Origin: Firmicutes bacterium UBA4874
Lineage (GTDB): Bacteria > Bacillota > Clostridia > Caldicoprobacterales > DTU083
Assembly: GCA_002399435.1 (NCBI GenBank)
Contig: DHDO01000110.1
Location: 1 to 7,786, forward strand
DNA length: 7,786 bases
Reading direction: 5' to 3'
The notes beneath the pieces were generated by a model. It searched no databases, was not told the DNA's origin, and saw nothing but the letters and a program-made list of their open reading frames with translations. The translations under genes were made by a program, and so were the position numbers. Each line of letters starts with the position of its first letter. The stretch's first letter is position 1. Of the stretch, positions 1 to 4,109 are shown piece after piece.

Positions 1-36
1 GTTGGCGCAGGCGTTGTTTCTTCTATAAAGGAGTAA
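1..36 (+). CDS. tuf: Elongation factor Tu, C-terminal end only (partial)
   Basis: The first 36 bases read in frame as VGAGVVSSIKE followed by TAA. This matches the conserved extreme C-terminus of bacterial EF-Tu (TVG-x-GVV-x-x-I-x-E), the end of the third beta-barrel domain. EF-Tu is the GTPase that delivers aminoacyl-tRNA to the ribosome. The rest of the gene lies left of the window. tuf directly before rpmG-secE-nusG is a known arrangement in several bacterial phyla, which supports the call. An intrinsic terminator follows at 83-117, so tuf ends its own transcription unit. Only 11 residues are visible, so identity rests on this motif plus context. Confidence 0.85.
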   Translation, partial: VGAGVVSSIKE

Positions 37-82
37 TGGAGCAAGGAATTCGATAAGATTCCAATAGAGGAAATGAAATAGG

Positions 83-117
83 AATAAGTAAGGGGTGTTT
101 CCCCTTGCTTATTTTTT
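83..117 (+). terminator. Intrinsic terminator after tuf
   Basis: A 13-bp stem pairs 83-95 with 101-113, with one T-G wobble (89/107). It has GGGG/CCCC next to a 5-nt loop (TGTTT) and runs into a T tract (TTATTTTTT). This is a textbook Rho-independent terminator placed 46 nt after the tuf stop. It separates tuf from the rpmG unit. Confidence 0.93.
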
Positions 118-133
118 CGGAAGAAACATCTGG

Positions 134-175
134 TTGACAGTTGTTTTGAGATATGGTAGATTATAATGGTATAAT
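134..175 (+). promoter_or_regulatory. Promoter region upstream of rpmG (two overlapping sigma-A sets)
   Basis: Two usable -35/-10 pairs overlap. One is TTGACA (134-139), a 17-nt spacer, and TAGATT (157-162). The other is TTGAGA (146-151), an 18-nt spacer, and TATAAT (170-175). A further perfect TATAAT sits at 162-167 but has no -35 at good spacing (TTGACA would be 22 nt away). Transcription from the second pair would begin near 182. The region lies just after the tuf terminator, as expected for the start of the rpmG-secE-nusG-rplK-rplA unit. Which pair is used cannot be told from sequence. Confidence 0.8.
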
Positions 176-336
176 AGTTGTGATGAAAGGCCTTTGTTAC
201 CATTTTTGCAGTCTGCTGGATATGATTATGGAGCCAAAATGACTGTGAAGCCAGGCATTTTCAGCCCTTTGCCATGAGGGTTTCCATAATAAAGGAGCAA
301 CGGATGGATGCCGGATACTGAAGCGAGGTGTGGACA
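176..336 (+). promoter_or_regulatory. 5' leader of the rpmG operon
   Basis: About 155 nt lie between the predicted start of transcription and rpmG. I see no tRNA, no known riboswitch and no terminator. It contains a 10-bp palindrome AAAGGCCTTT (186-195) close to the predicted transcript start, and a weak hairpin pairing AAAATG (236-241) with CATTTT (256-261). Near its end there is a strong Shine-Dalgarno (AAAGGAG, 291-297) followed by tiny reading frames, described separately. Length and content suggest a place for post-initiation control, but no mechanism can be assigned. Confidence 0.5.
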
Positions 337-340
337 ATGA
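304..340 (+). other. Candidate leader mini-ORFs before rpmG
   Basis: A good Shine-Dalgarno, AAAGGAG (291-297), is followed by two ATGs. The ATG at 304 (6 nt away) encodes MDAGY then TGA (304-321). The ATG at 308 (10 nt away) encodes [10 protein letters not shown] then TGA (308-340). The second stop overlaps the rpmG start as ATGA (337-340), the usual geometry for translational coupling. Neither peptide resembles a known family. Such short frames can arise by chance, so translation is inferred only. Confidence 0.3.
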
Positions 341-486
341 GAGTAAAGGTTACTATGGCTTGTACCGAATGCAAACAGCGTAACTACAACACCATGAAGA
401 ATAAGAAGAATAACCCGGATCGACTGGAAATGAGAAAATACTGTAAATTCTGCGGGGCACATACTCTCCATAAAGAAACGAGATAG
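337..486 (+). CDS. rpmG: 50S ribosomal protein L33
   Basis: A 49-residue protein of the large ribosomal subunit, bound to 23S rRNA near the E-site side. The sequence opens [17 protein letters not shown] and ends HTLHKETR, both typical of L33. Two CxxC pairs (C9/C12 and C36/C39) form a zinc ribbon, so this is the zinc-binding (C+) form; many Firmicutes also carry a cysteine-free paralogue elsewhere. The length is normal. The start is set by GAGGTG (325-330), 6 nt before ATG, and by the family N-terminus. The start codon overlaps the stop of an upstream mini-ORF. It is the first gene of the unit, with secE 23 nt downstream. It is too short for many automated ORF callers. Confidence 0.95.
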   Translation: MRVKVTMACTECKQRNYNTMKNKKNNPDRLEMRKYCKFCGAHTLHKETR

Positions 487-509
487 GCCATCAATCGGAG
501 GATAAGGAT

Positions 510-770
510 GTGAGAGAGATGGGGAAAGAGAAAGAAGCCGGGAAAAAGAAGGAAGCCAAAAAAAGGCAGGTTGCGAAAAAGGAAAGCATGTGGCTTCGCA
601 TCCGGAAATATTTCAGGGGAATTGCTTCCGAACTGAAGAAGGTCAGCTGGCCAACCCGAAAAGAATTGATCAATTCCACGGCAGTTGTTTTGGTTTTTAT
701 TTTGGTTTTTGCTACTGCTGTGGGTCTCATTGATTTGGGCCTGGGATCGCTTCTTAATCTGATTGCTTAA
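510..770 (+). CDS. secE: Preprotein translocase subunit SecE
   Basis: The small essential subunit of the SecYEG channel, which clamps the two halves of SecY in the cytoplasmic membrane. The 86-residue product has a lysine-rich cytoplasmic N-terminus (about 1-25), the conserved amphipathic segment ELKKVSWPTRKE (41-52), then one membrane helix (about 57-80). This is the short single-helix form usual in Gram-positives; E. coli SecE has three helices. The chosen start is GTG at 510, 8 nt after GGAGG (497-501). An in-frame ATG at 519 would give 83 residues but sits 17 nt from that site. The sequence ATGTGA (508-513) overlaps the GTG and forms an immediate start-stop, which makes the true start uncertain. 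It lies between rpmG and nusG, the standard order. Confidence 0.95.
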   Translation: MREMGKEKEAGKKKEAKKRQVAKKESMWLRIRKYFRGIASELKKVSWPTRKELINSTAVVLVFILVFATAVGLIDLGLGSLLNLIA

Positions 771-773
771 AGA

Positions 774-813
774 AGGAGGAGAAGGACAGGGGAAAACCTG
801 AGCCTTTGGTTTT
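774..813 (+). promoter_or_regulatory. Distant nusG ribosome binding site with bridging hairpin
   Basis: The purine-rich Shine-Dalgarno run AGGAGGAGAAGG (774-785) ends 28 nt before the nusG ATG, much farther than normal, and no good site lies closer. A TGA in the nusG frame at 799-801, with only gcc ttt ggt ttt between it and ATG, rules out an earlier in-frame start. AAAACC (793-798) is complementary to GGTTTT (808-813). Folding that hairpin (9-nt loop) removes 21 nt and leaves about 7 nt between the site and ATG. Function is inferred. Confidence 0.5.
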
Positions 814-1359
814 ATGTCTGAAGTATCTGAAACAGAAAAAGAAAATCCGCAAGGCAGATGGTATGTGATTCATACGTATTCCGGATATGAAAATAAGGTG
901 AAAGCCAACCTGGAAAAAGCGGTGGAAAACCGCGGCCTGCAGGATTTGATTTTTGAGATCAAGGTTCCTATGGAAGAACAGATAGAAGAAAAGGATGGCA
1001 AGAAAAAAGCTGTCATGCGTAAGATATTTCCTGGATATGTTATGATCAAGATGATCATTACGGATGATTCCTGGTATGTCATACGCAATACGAGGGGTGT
1101 GACCGGATTTGTCGGGCCGGGATCCAAGCCTGTTCCATTATCCGATAATGAAGTGCGCTCTATGGGAGTGGAGAATATTCCGATTCGGCTGGATGCGGAG
1201 ATTGGCGACAATGTGCGTGTCACAAAAGGTCCCCTGGAGAACTTCATCGGATCCATTGAGGAGATATTTCCGGAGAAACAAAAGGTTAGGGTATTGGTAT
1301 CCATGTTCGGCAGGGATACCCCTGTTGAGCTGGAGTATAATCAAATACAGAAAATTTAA
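814..1359 (+). CDS. nusG: Transcription termination/antitermination factor NusG
   Basis: Binds the RNA polymerase clamp and modulates pausing, termination and coupling to ribosomes. The 181 residues match the usual length. After a short acidic N-terminal tail, the NGN domain spans about 15-115, with WYVIHTYSGYE (16-26), IFPGYV (71-76) and RNTRGVTGFVG (91-101). A C-terminal KOW domain follows, from about 130, with GDNVRVTKGP (131-140) and the typical IEEI turn. ATG 814 is the only possible start because an in-frame TGA lies 13 nt upstream (799-801). The Shine-Dalgarno is unusually distant (see 774-813). A small hairpin, ATTACA-TTAT-TGTAAT (1364-1379), lies between nusG and rplK. The nusG-rplK order is the common bacterial arrangement. 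Confidence 0.97.
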   Translation: MSEVSETEKENPQGRWYVIHTYSGYENKVKANLEKAVENRGLQDLIFEIKVPMEEQIEEKDGKKKAVMRKIFPGYVMIKMIITDDSWYVIRNTRGVTGFVGPGSKPVPLSDNEVRSMGVENIPIRLDAEIGDNVRVTKGPLENFIGSIEEIFPEKQKVRVLVSMFGRDTPVELEYNQIQKI

Positions 1360-1401
1360 CGCCATTACATTATTGTAATCCGAAAAAGGAGGTGTGTATC
1401 A

Positions 1402-1827
1402 ATGGCGAAGAAAATTACCGGCTATGTCAAGCTGCAGATTCCCGCCGGCAAGGCAACACCTGCACCACCGGTAGGTCCTGCCCTGGGACAGTACGGTGTG
1501 AATATCATGGGTTTCTGCAAGGAATTCAATGCACGGACCGCAAAGCAGGCAGGTATGATTATACCTGTTGTGATTACGGTTTATCAGGATAGATCCTTTA
1601 CATTTATTACGAAGACCCCCCCTGCTGCCGTCCTGATCAAGAAGGCATGCGGCATTGACAAGGCTTCCGACCGCCCCAATGAAAACAAGGTCGCAAAATT
1701 AACCAAAAAGCAGGTTCAGGAAATCGCGGAGACCAAGATGCCCGATCTGAACGCTGCCAGTCTGGAATCCGCTATGAAAATGGTTTCAGGAACTGCCCGC
1801 AGCATGGGCGTCACGGTGGAGGAATAA
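1402..1827 (+). CDS. rplK: 50S ribosomal protein L11
   Basis: Binds the GTPase-associated region of 23S rRNA at the base of the L7/L12 stalk; it is the thiopeptide-sensitive site and is needed for RelA-type stringent activation. The product is 141 residues, the standard length. The N-terminal domain has the proline-rich PVGPALGQ (23-30) and [10 protein letters not shown] (34-43). The interdomain segment KTPPA (71-75) precedes the rRNA-binding C-terminal domain, which ends in GTARSMGV (130-137). The start is fixed by AAGGAGGTG (1386-1394), 7 nt before ATG, one of the strongest ribosome binding sites in the window. A run of seven C (1616-1622) encodes the conserved TPP and is a spot to check for sequencing error. 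rplA follows after 77 nt. Confidence 0.98.
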   Translation: MAKKITGYVKLQIPAGKATPAPPVGPALGQYGVNIMGFCKEFNARTAKQAGMIIPVVITVYQDRSFTFITKTPPAAVLIKKACGIDKASDRPNENKVAKLTKKQVQEIAETKMPDLNAASLESAMKMVSGTARSMGVTVEE

Positions 1828-1904
1828 TGATCTTCATCCAGTAGGGTGAAAAAAAGTGGCAGGGTGATTTGGATTACCCGTTAGGACCACAAGGAGGAAT
1901 TACG

Positions 1905-2594
1905 ATGAAACATGGCAAGAAATATCAGGAAAGTTTGAAACTTGTGGACCATTCCCGTTTATACGATCCGGAAGAGGCTTTGGAGTTGGTACAACAGACT
2001 TCCAAAGCAAATTTTGATGAAACGGTTGAGATCTCCATTAGGCTGGGAGTGGATCCCAAGCATGCAGATCAGCAGGTCCGCGGAGCGGTTGTATTACCCC
2101 ACGGCACCGGGAAAGTAGTTAAGGTTCTGGTTTTCGCCAAAGGAGAGAAGGCCAGGGAAGCTGAGGAAGCCGGAGCTGATTTTGTGGGCGCCGAGGATAT
2201 GACTGCAAAGATTCAGAATGAAAATTGGTTCGGATTTGACGTATGCGTGGCCACACCGGATATGATGAGCAAGGTGGGACGTCTCGGACGTATATTGGGT
2301 CCCAAGGGCTTGATGCCGAATCCCAAATCAGGTACCGTGACCATGGATGTTGCCAAGGCCATTCACGATATCAAAGCCGGTAAGGTTGAGTATCGTCTGG
2401 ATAAGGCAGCGATTATTCATGTGCCCATTGGAAGGAAATCCTTTGGTACGCAGAAACTTTCTGAAAATCTGCAGACTCTGATGGATGCCATCATCAAGGC
2501 AAAGCCGGCGGCTTCCAGGGGAACTTATCTGCGCAGTGCGGTTCTTTCCAGCACGATGGGTCCCGGGATCCGGCTGAATGCTGCAAAGTTCTGA
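1905..2594 (+). CDS. rplA: 50S ribosomal protein L1
   Basis: Forms the L1 stalk at the ribosomal E site, binding 23S rRNA. In many bacteria it also represses its own mRNA. The product is 229 residues, normal for the family. Conserved stretches are [11 protein letters not shown] (50-60), the loop [15 protein letters not shown] (132-146) and SSTMGPG (215-221). The reading frame is open upstream to 1869, but ATG 1905 is the right start because AAGGAGG (1891-1897) lies 7 nt before it and the protein then begins [10 protein letters not shown] as in homologues. The 77-nt gap to rplK holds a 7-base direct repeat AGGGTGA (1843-1849 and 1861-1867) and a weak GGGT/ACCC hairpin (1862-1879). I could not recognise an L1-binding site with confidence. 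Confidence 0.98.
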   Translation: MKHGKKYQESLKLVDHSRLYDPEEALELVQQTSKANFDETVEISIRLGVDPKHADQQVRGAVVLPHGTGKVVKVLVFAKGEKAREAEEAGADFVGAEDMTAKIQNENWFGFDVCVATPDMMSKVGRLGRILGPKGLMPNPKSGTVTMDVAKAIHDIKAGKVEYRLDKAAIIHVPIGRKSFGTQKLSENLQTLMDAIIKAKPAASRGTYLRSAVLSSTMGPGIRLNAAKF

Positions 2595-2635
2595 TAGCCA
2601 GAAGCAGGGATACAGGCGGATTGGACAGGAGACCC

Positions 2636-2664
2636 TTGACAGCAAGCGATTGCTGCATTATAAT
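2636..2664 (+). promoter_or_regulatory. Consensus sigma-A promoter for rplJ-rplL
   Basis: TTGACA (2636-2641), exactly 17 nt, then TATAAT (2659-2664): both hexamers match consensus at optimal spacing. Transcription would begin near 2670-2672, just before the L10 leader. The spacer contains the perfect palindrome CAGCAA-GCGA-TTGCTG (2640-2655), which overlaps the last bases of the -35 box. No terminator is visible after rplA, so rplJ may also receive read-through from the upstream unit. Confidence 0.9.
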
Positions 2665-2696
2665 GTTTCATGAGATTTGAATAGGATGGAAGCATG

Positions 2697-2810
2697 GTCT
2701 TATCGCAGACAGCAGGCGCTTTTTGAAGCTTAAACCAATCAGCCTGCCGAGGTAAGGGAATGTATTTTGAAGATACTGCCCTCTTGCCTTTGGTAAGAGG
2801 GCATTTCAAA
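2697..2810 (+). promoter_or_regulatory. L10 leader (autoregulatory RNA upstream of rplJ)
   Basis: Matches the ribosomal protein L10 leader of Firmicutes, which binds the L10-L7/L12 complex so that excess stalk protein lowers rplJL expression. The hallmark strands AGACAGCAGG (2707-2716) and GCCTGCCGAGGT (2742-2753) are present. GCAGGC (2712-2717) pairs with GCCTGC (2742-2747). The terminal arm pairs GCTT (2718-2721) with AAGC (2726-2729). A lower stem pairs CTTATC (2699-2704) with GGTAAG (2751-2756), with a purine-rich internal loop between stems, consistent with the known kink-turn. A strong downstream hairpin (2766-2810) could be the expression platform. Family assignment is from recalled motif and position directly before rplJ, not a covariance search. 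Confidence 0.85.
2766..2810 (+). terminator. Attenuator-like hairpin in the rplJ leader, weak U-tract
   Basis: A 12-bp stem pairs 2777-2788 with 2792-2803 (one wobble) around a TTT loop, with GCCC/GGGC near its base. An outer helix, TTTGAA (2766-2771) with TTCAAA (2805-2810), extends it. Only three T follow the main stem before C, so it is a poor intrinsic terminator. It may instead act as a partial attenuator, a pause, or a processing or stability element. The upstream strand GAGGTAAGGG (2749-2758) can pair with its 5' arm (2779-2788, two bulged bases), which would compete with both this hairpin and the L10-binding stem. Confidence 0.45.
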
Positions 2811-2815
2811 TATGA

Positions 2816-2861
2816 CCTTTCCATGATAAGAATCAGCAATATCCAAACAGGAAAGGAGGTG
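2816..2861 (+). promoter_or_regulatory. rplJ ribosome binding site with possible sequestering stem
   Basis: AAAGGAGGTG (2852-2861) is a near-perfect Shine-Dalgarno, 7 nt before the rplJ ATG. CCTTTCC (2816-2822) is an exact complement of GGAAAGG (2850-2856), so a 7-bp stem with a 27-nt loop could mask the 5' half of the site. Whether it forms is inferred; the pairing itself is visible. Confidence 0.45.
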
Positions 2862-2868
2862 CTTTCTT

Positions 2869-3390
2869 ATGCCTGCCAGAGAGGAAAAAGCGAAAACCAT
2901 AGAGGAAATAAAGGAAAATCTTTCAGGCTCCAGCAGTGCAATACTGATCGATTATAAGGGGCTGACTGTCGAAGAAGTGACCGAGCTCAGAAAAGAATTT
3001 CGTGAAAACGGAGTGCACTATAAGGTTTACAAGAATACTCTGATGCAAATTGCGGCCAGACAGCTGAATATGGAGGACTTGATTCCGTATCTGAAAGGAC
3101 AGACAGCTGTTGCCTTTGGAACGGAGGATCCGGTGGCTCCCGCCAAGATTTTGGCGAAAAATATGGAAAAGCTAAACAAGATGGAATTCAAGGTAGGCCT
3201 GGTGGATGGCAAGGTAATCGACGTCGATGAGATCAAAACATTGGCAGAGCTGCCGTCCAGAGAAGAATTGCTCGCCAGGATGCTGCGCGGCATGAATGCT
3301 CCGCTCAGCGGCCTGGTTACCGTATTGAGTGGTACGATTCGTTCCCTGGTCAATACATTGAACGCGGTGAAAGAAAAGAAAGAAGCATAA
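2869..3390 (+). CDS. rplJ: 50S ribosomal protein L10
   Basis: Base of the ribosomal stalk: it binds 23S rRNA next to L11 and carries dimers of L7/L12 on its C-terminal helix. The product is 173 residues, in the normal range. The N-terminal rRNA-binding domain shows DYKGLTVEEVTELR (28-41) and YKVYKNTL (51-58). LPSREELL (128-135) begins the C-terminal part that holds the L7/L12-binding helix (about 135-170). It ends in a charged KEKKEA tail. The start is set by AAAGGAGGTG 7 nt before ATG. It is preceded by its own promoter and L10 leader, through which the L10-L7/L12 complex is expected to repress it. rplL follows after 30 nt. Confidence 0.98.
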   Translation: MPAREEKAKTIEEIKENLSGSSSAILIDYKGLTVEEVTELRKEFRENGVHYKVYKNTLMQIAARQLNMEDLIPYLKGQTAVAFGTEDPVAPAKILAKNMEKLNKMEFKVGLVDGKVIDVDEIKTLAELPSREELLARMLRGMNAPLSGLVTVLSGTIRSLVNTLNAVKEKKEA

Positions 3391-3420
3391 AATTATGAAA
3401 AGAAGCAGGAGGATTTCAGA

Positions 3421-3792
3421 ATGAATCAACAGGAAATATTGGATGCGATAAAAGGTATGACCGTTTTGGAGCTTTCCGAACTGGTAAAGGCTCTGGAAGC
3501 TGAATTTGGTGTGAGCGCTTCCGCTCCCGTTGCTGTTGCAGCAGCTCCCGCCGCTGGCGCTGGTCAGCAGGAAGAGGAAAAGACAGAGTTTGACGTAATC
3601 CTGACGGAGGTCGGTGACCAGAAGATCAAAGTCATCAAGGTAGCCCGCGAAATCACCGGACTTGGCCTGAAAGATGCGAAGGATTTCGTGGATTCTGCTC
3701 CGAAGGCAGTCAAGGAAGGCGTTTCCAAAGAAGAAGCGGAGTCCATCAAGGCAAAATTTGATGAGGTTGGTGCGAAAGTCGAAATCAAGTAA
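3421..3792 (+). CDS. rplL: 50S ribosomal protein L7/L12
   Basis: The multicopy acidic stalk protein that recruits and activates translational GTPases, including EF-Tu, EF-G and IF2. The product is 123 residues. It has an N-terminal dimerisation and L10-binding helix pair (1-31), an Ala/Pro-rich flexible hinge (32-52, with [13 protein letters not shown] composition) and a compact C-terminal domain (53-123). The factor-binding helices lie in [20 protein letters not shown] (68-87). AGGAGG (3407-3412) is 8 nt before ATG. It is usually made at several copies per L10, which fits its own good ribosome binding site. A terminator 33 nt after its stop ends the rplJL unit. Confidence 0.98.
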   Translation: MNQQEILDAIKGMTVLELSELVKALEAEFGVSASAPVAVAAAPAAGAGQQEEEKTEFDVILTEVGDQKIKVIKVAREITGLGLKDAKDFVDSAPKAVKEGVSKEEAESIKAKFDEVGAKVEIK

Positions 3793-3824
3793 AGAATGTT
3801 TGATTGGACAACTGTTATTGGAAT

Positions 3825-3867
3825 AAAATAAGGAGCTCTTTACAAGTAGTAAGAGTTCCTTATTTTT
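3825..3867 (+). terminator. Intrinsic terminator after rplL
   Basis: Up to 16 bp pair 3825-3840 with 3851-3866, with one G-T wobble (3835/3856) and a 10-nt loop. The T-rich 3' arm runs to 3867. The U-run is part of the distal arm, as in many A-tract/T-tract terminators. It would separate rplJL from rpoB transcription, perhaps with partial read-through. Confidence 0.9.
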
Positions 3868-3893
3868 CATGAATTTTTCCGTAAGGCAAAAAT

Positions 3894-3931
3894 ATTGTCA
3901 TTGACAATCTGGCAATCTTGTGATAAGATTG
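3894..3931 (+). repeat. Two perfect dyads covering the rpoB promoter boxes
   Basis: ATTGTCA-T-TGACAAT (3894-3908) is a perfect 7+1+7 inverted repeat that includes the -35 box. CAATCTT-GTGAT-AAGATTG (3913-3931) is a perfect 7+5+7 inverted repeat that includes the -10 box. CAATCT also recurs as a direct repeat at 3905-3910 and 3913-3918. Both dyads lie upstream of the expected transcription start, so if they act in transcripts from this promoter's own unit they must act as DNA sites, for example operators. No known regulator's site is recognised. Confidence 0.6.
3901..3929 (+). promoter_or_regulatory. Extended -10 sigma-A promoter for rpoB
   Basis: TTGACA (3901-3906), a 17-nt spacer, and TAAGAT (3924-3929), with TG at 3921-3922 giving an extended -10 (TGnTAAGAT). 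Transcription should begin near 3935, about 175 nt before rpoB. It follows directly after the rplL terminator, so rpoB appears to have its own unit. Two inverted repeats overlap its boxes. Confidence 0.85.
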
Positions 3932-3934
3932 TAA

Positions 3935-4109
3935 ATTGCATTAATAGTTTTTAGCAGACAACCCTATGCTATTCTTTTCTTATCTCTATTCTACACTGAA
4001 TAAAGGATAAAATGCAAGGGTATAATAAATATTAATGCCCTATTTACTTAAATTTACAAATAGCCGTTGCTTTTGAGGTTGTTATAAAATCTAAAGGGGT
4101 GAGATGTGC
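3935..4109 (+). promoter_or_regulatory. AT-rich 5' leader of rpoB
   Basis: About 175 nt without any gene; with the terminator and promoter it makes up the 317-nt rplL-rpoB gap. A pyrimidine-rich stretch lies at about 3969-3993. A hairpin pairs AGGGTATAAT (4017-4026) with ATT-A-ATGCCCT (4031-4041), with one bulged A, one wobble and an AAAT loop. TATAAT at 4021-4026 sits within this stem; it has no good -35 at 17 nt, so a second promoter is possible but weak. TATTT (4041-4045) could pair with AAATA (4058-4062). No known riboswitch or protein-binding leader is recognised. It ends with AAAGGGGTG (4093-4101), the rpoB ribosome binding site. Confidence 0.5.

Noticed and set aside
239..277. Small frame starting ATG 239 in the rpmG leader (MTVKPGIFSPLP)
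   Set aside because: It lacks a convincing ribosome binding site and is short enough to be chance.
176..336. tRNA gene in the rpmG leader, as found near secE in some genomes
   Set aside because: No cloverleaf, T-loop (GTTCRA) or acceptor stem could be found.
226..471. 81-residue reading frame on the minus strand over the leader and rpmG
   Set aside because: It is antisense to rpmG, which has clear L33 motifs; no good ribosome binding site or family resemblance supports it.
1364..1379. Hairpin ATTACA-TTAT-TGTAAT between nusG and rplK as a terminator
   Set aside because: The stem is short and AT-rich with no T run after it; A-rich sequence and the rplK ribosome binding site follow directly.
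1616..1622. Run of seven C in rplK as a frameshift
   Set aside because: The frame is intact on both sides and encodes the expected TPP, so no frameshift is present; it is only a place where sequencing errors are likely.
1869..1904. N-terminal extension of rplA from TTG 1869
   Set aside because: No ribosome binding site precedes it, while AAGGAGG is placed ideally for ATG 1905, which also matches homologous N-termini.
3172..3870. 232-residue minus-strand frame across rplJ and rplL
   Set aside because: It is a shadow of two certain ribosomal protein genes with biased codon use; its composition is low-complexity (Phe, Leu, Ser) and its start lies in the rplL terminator.
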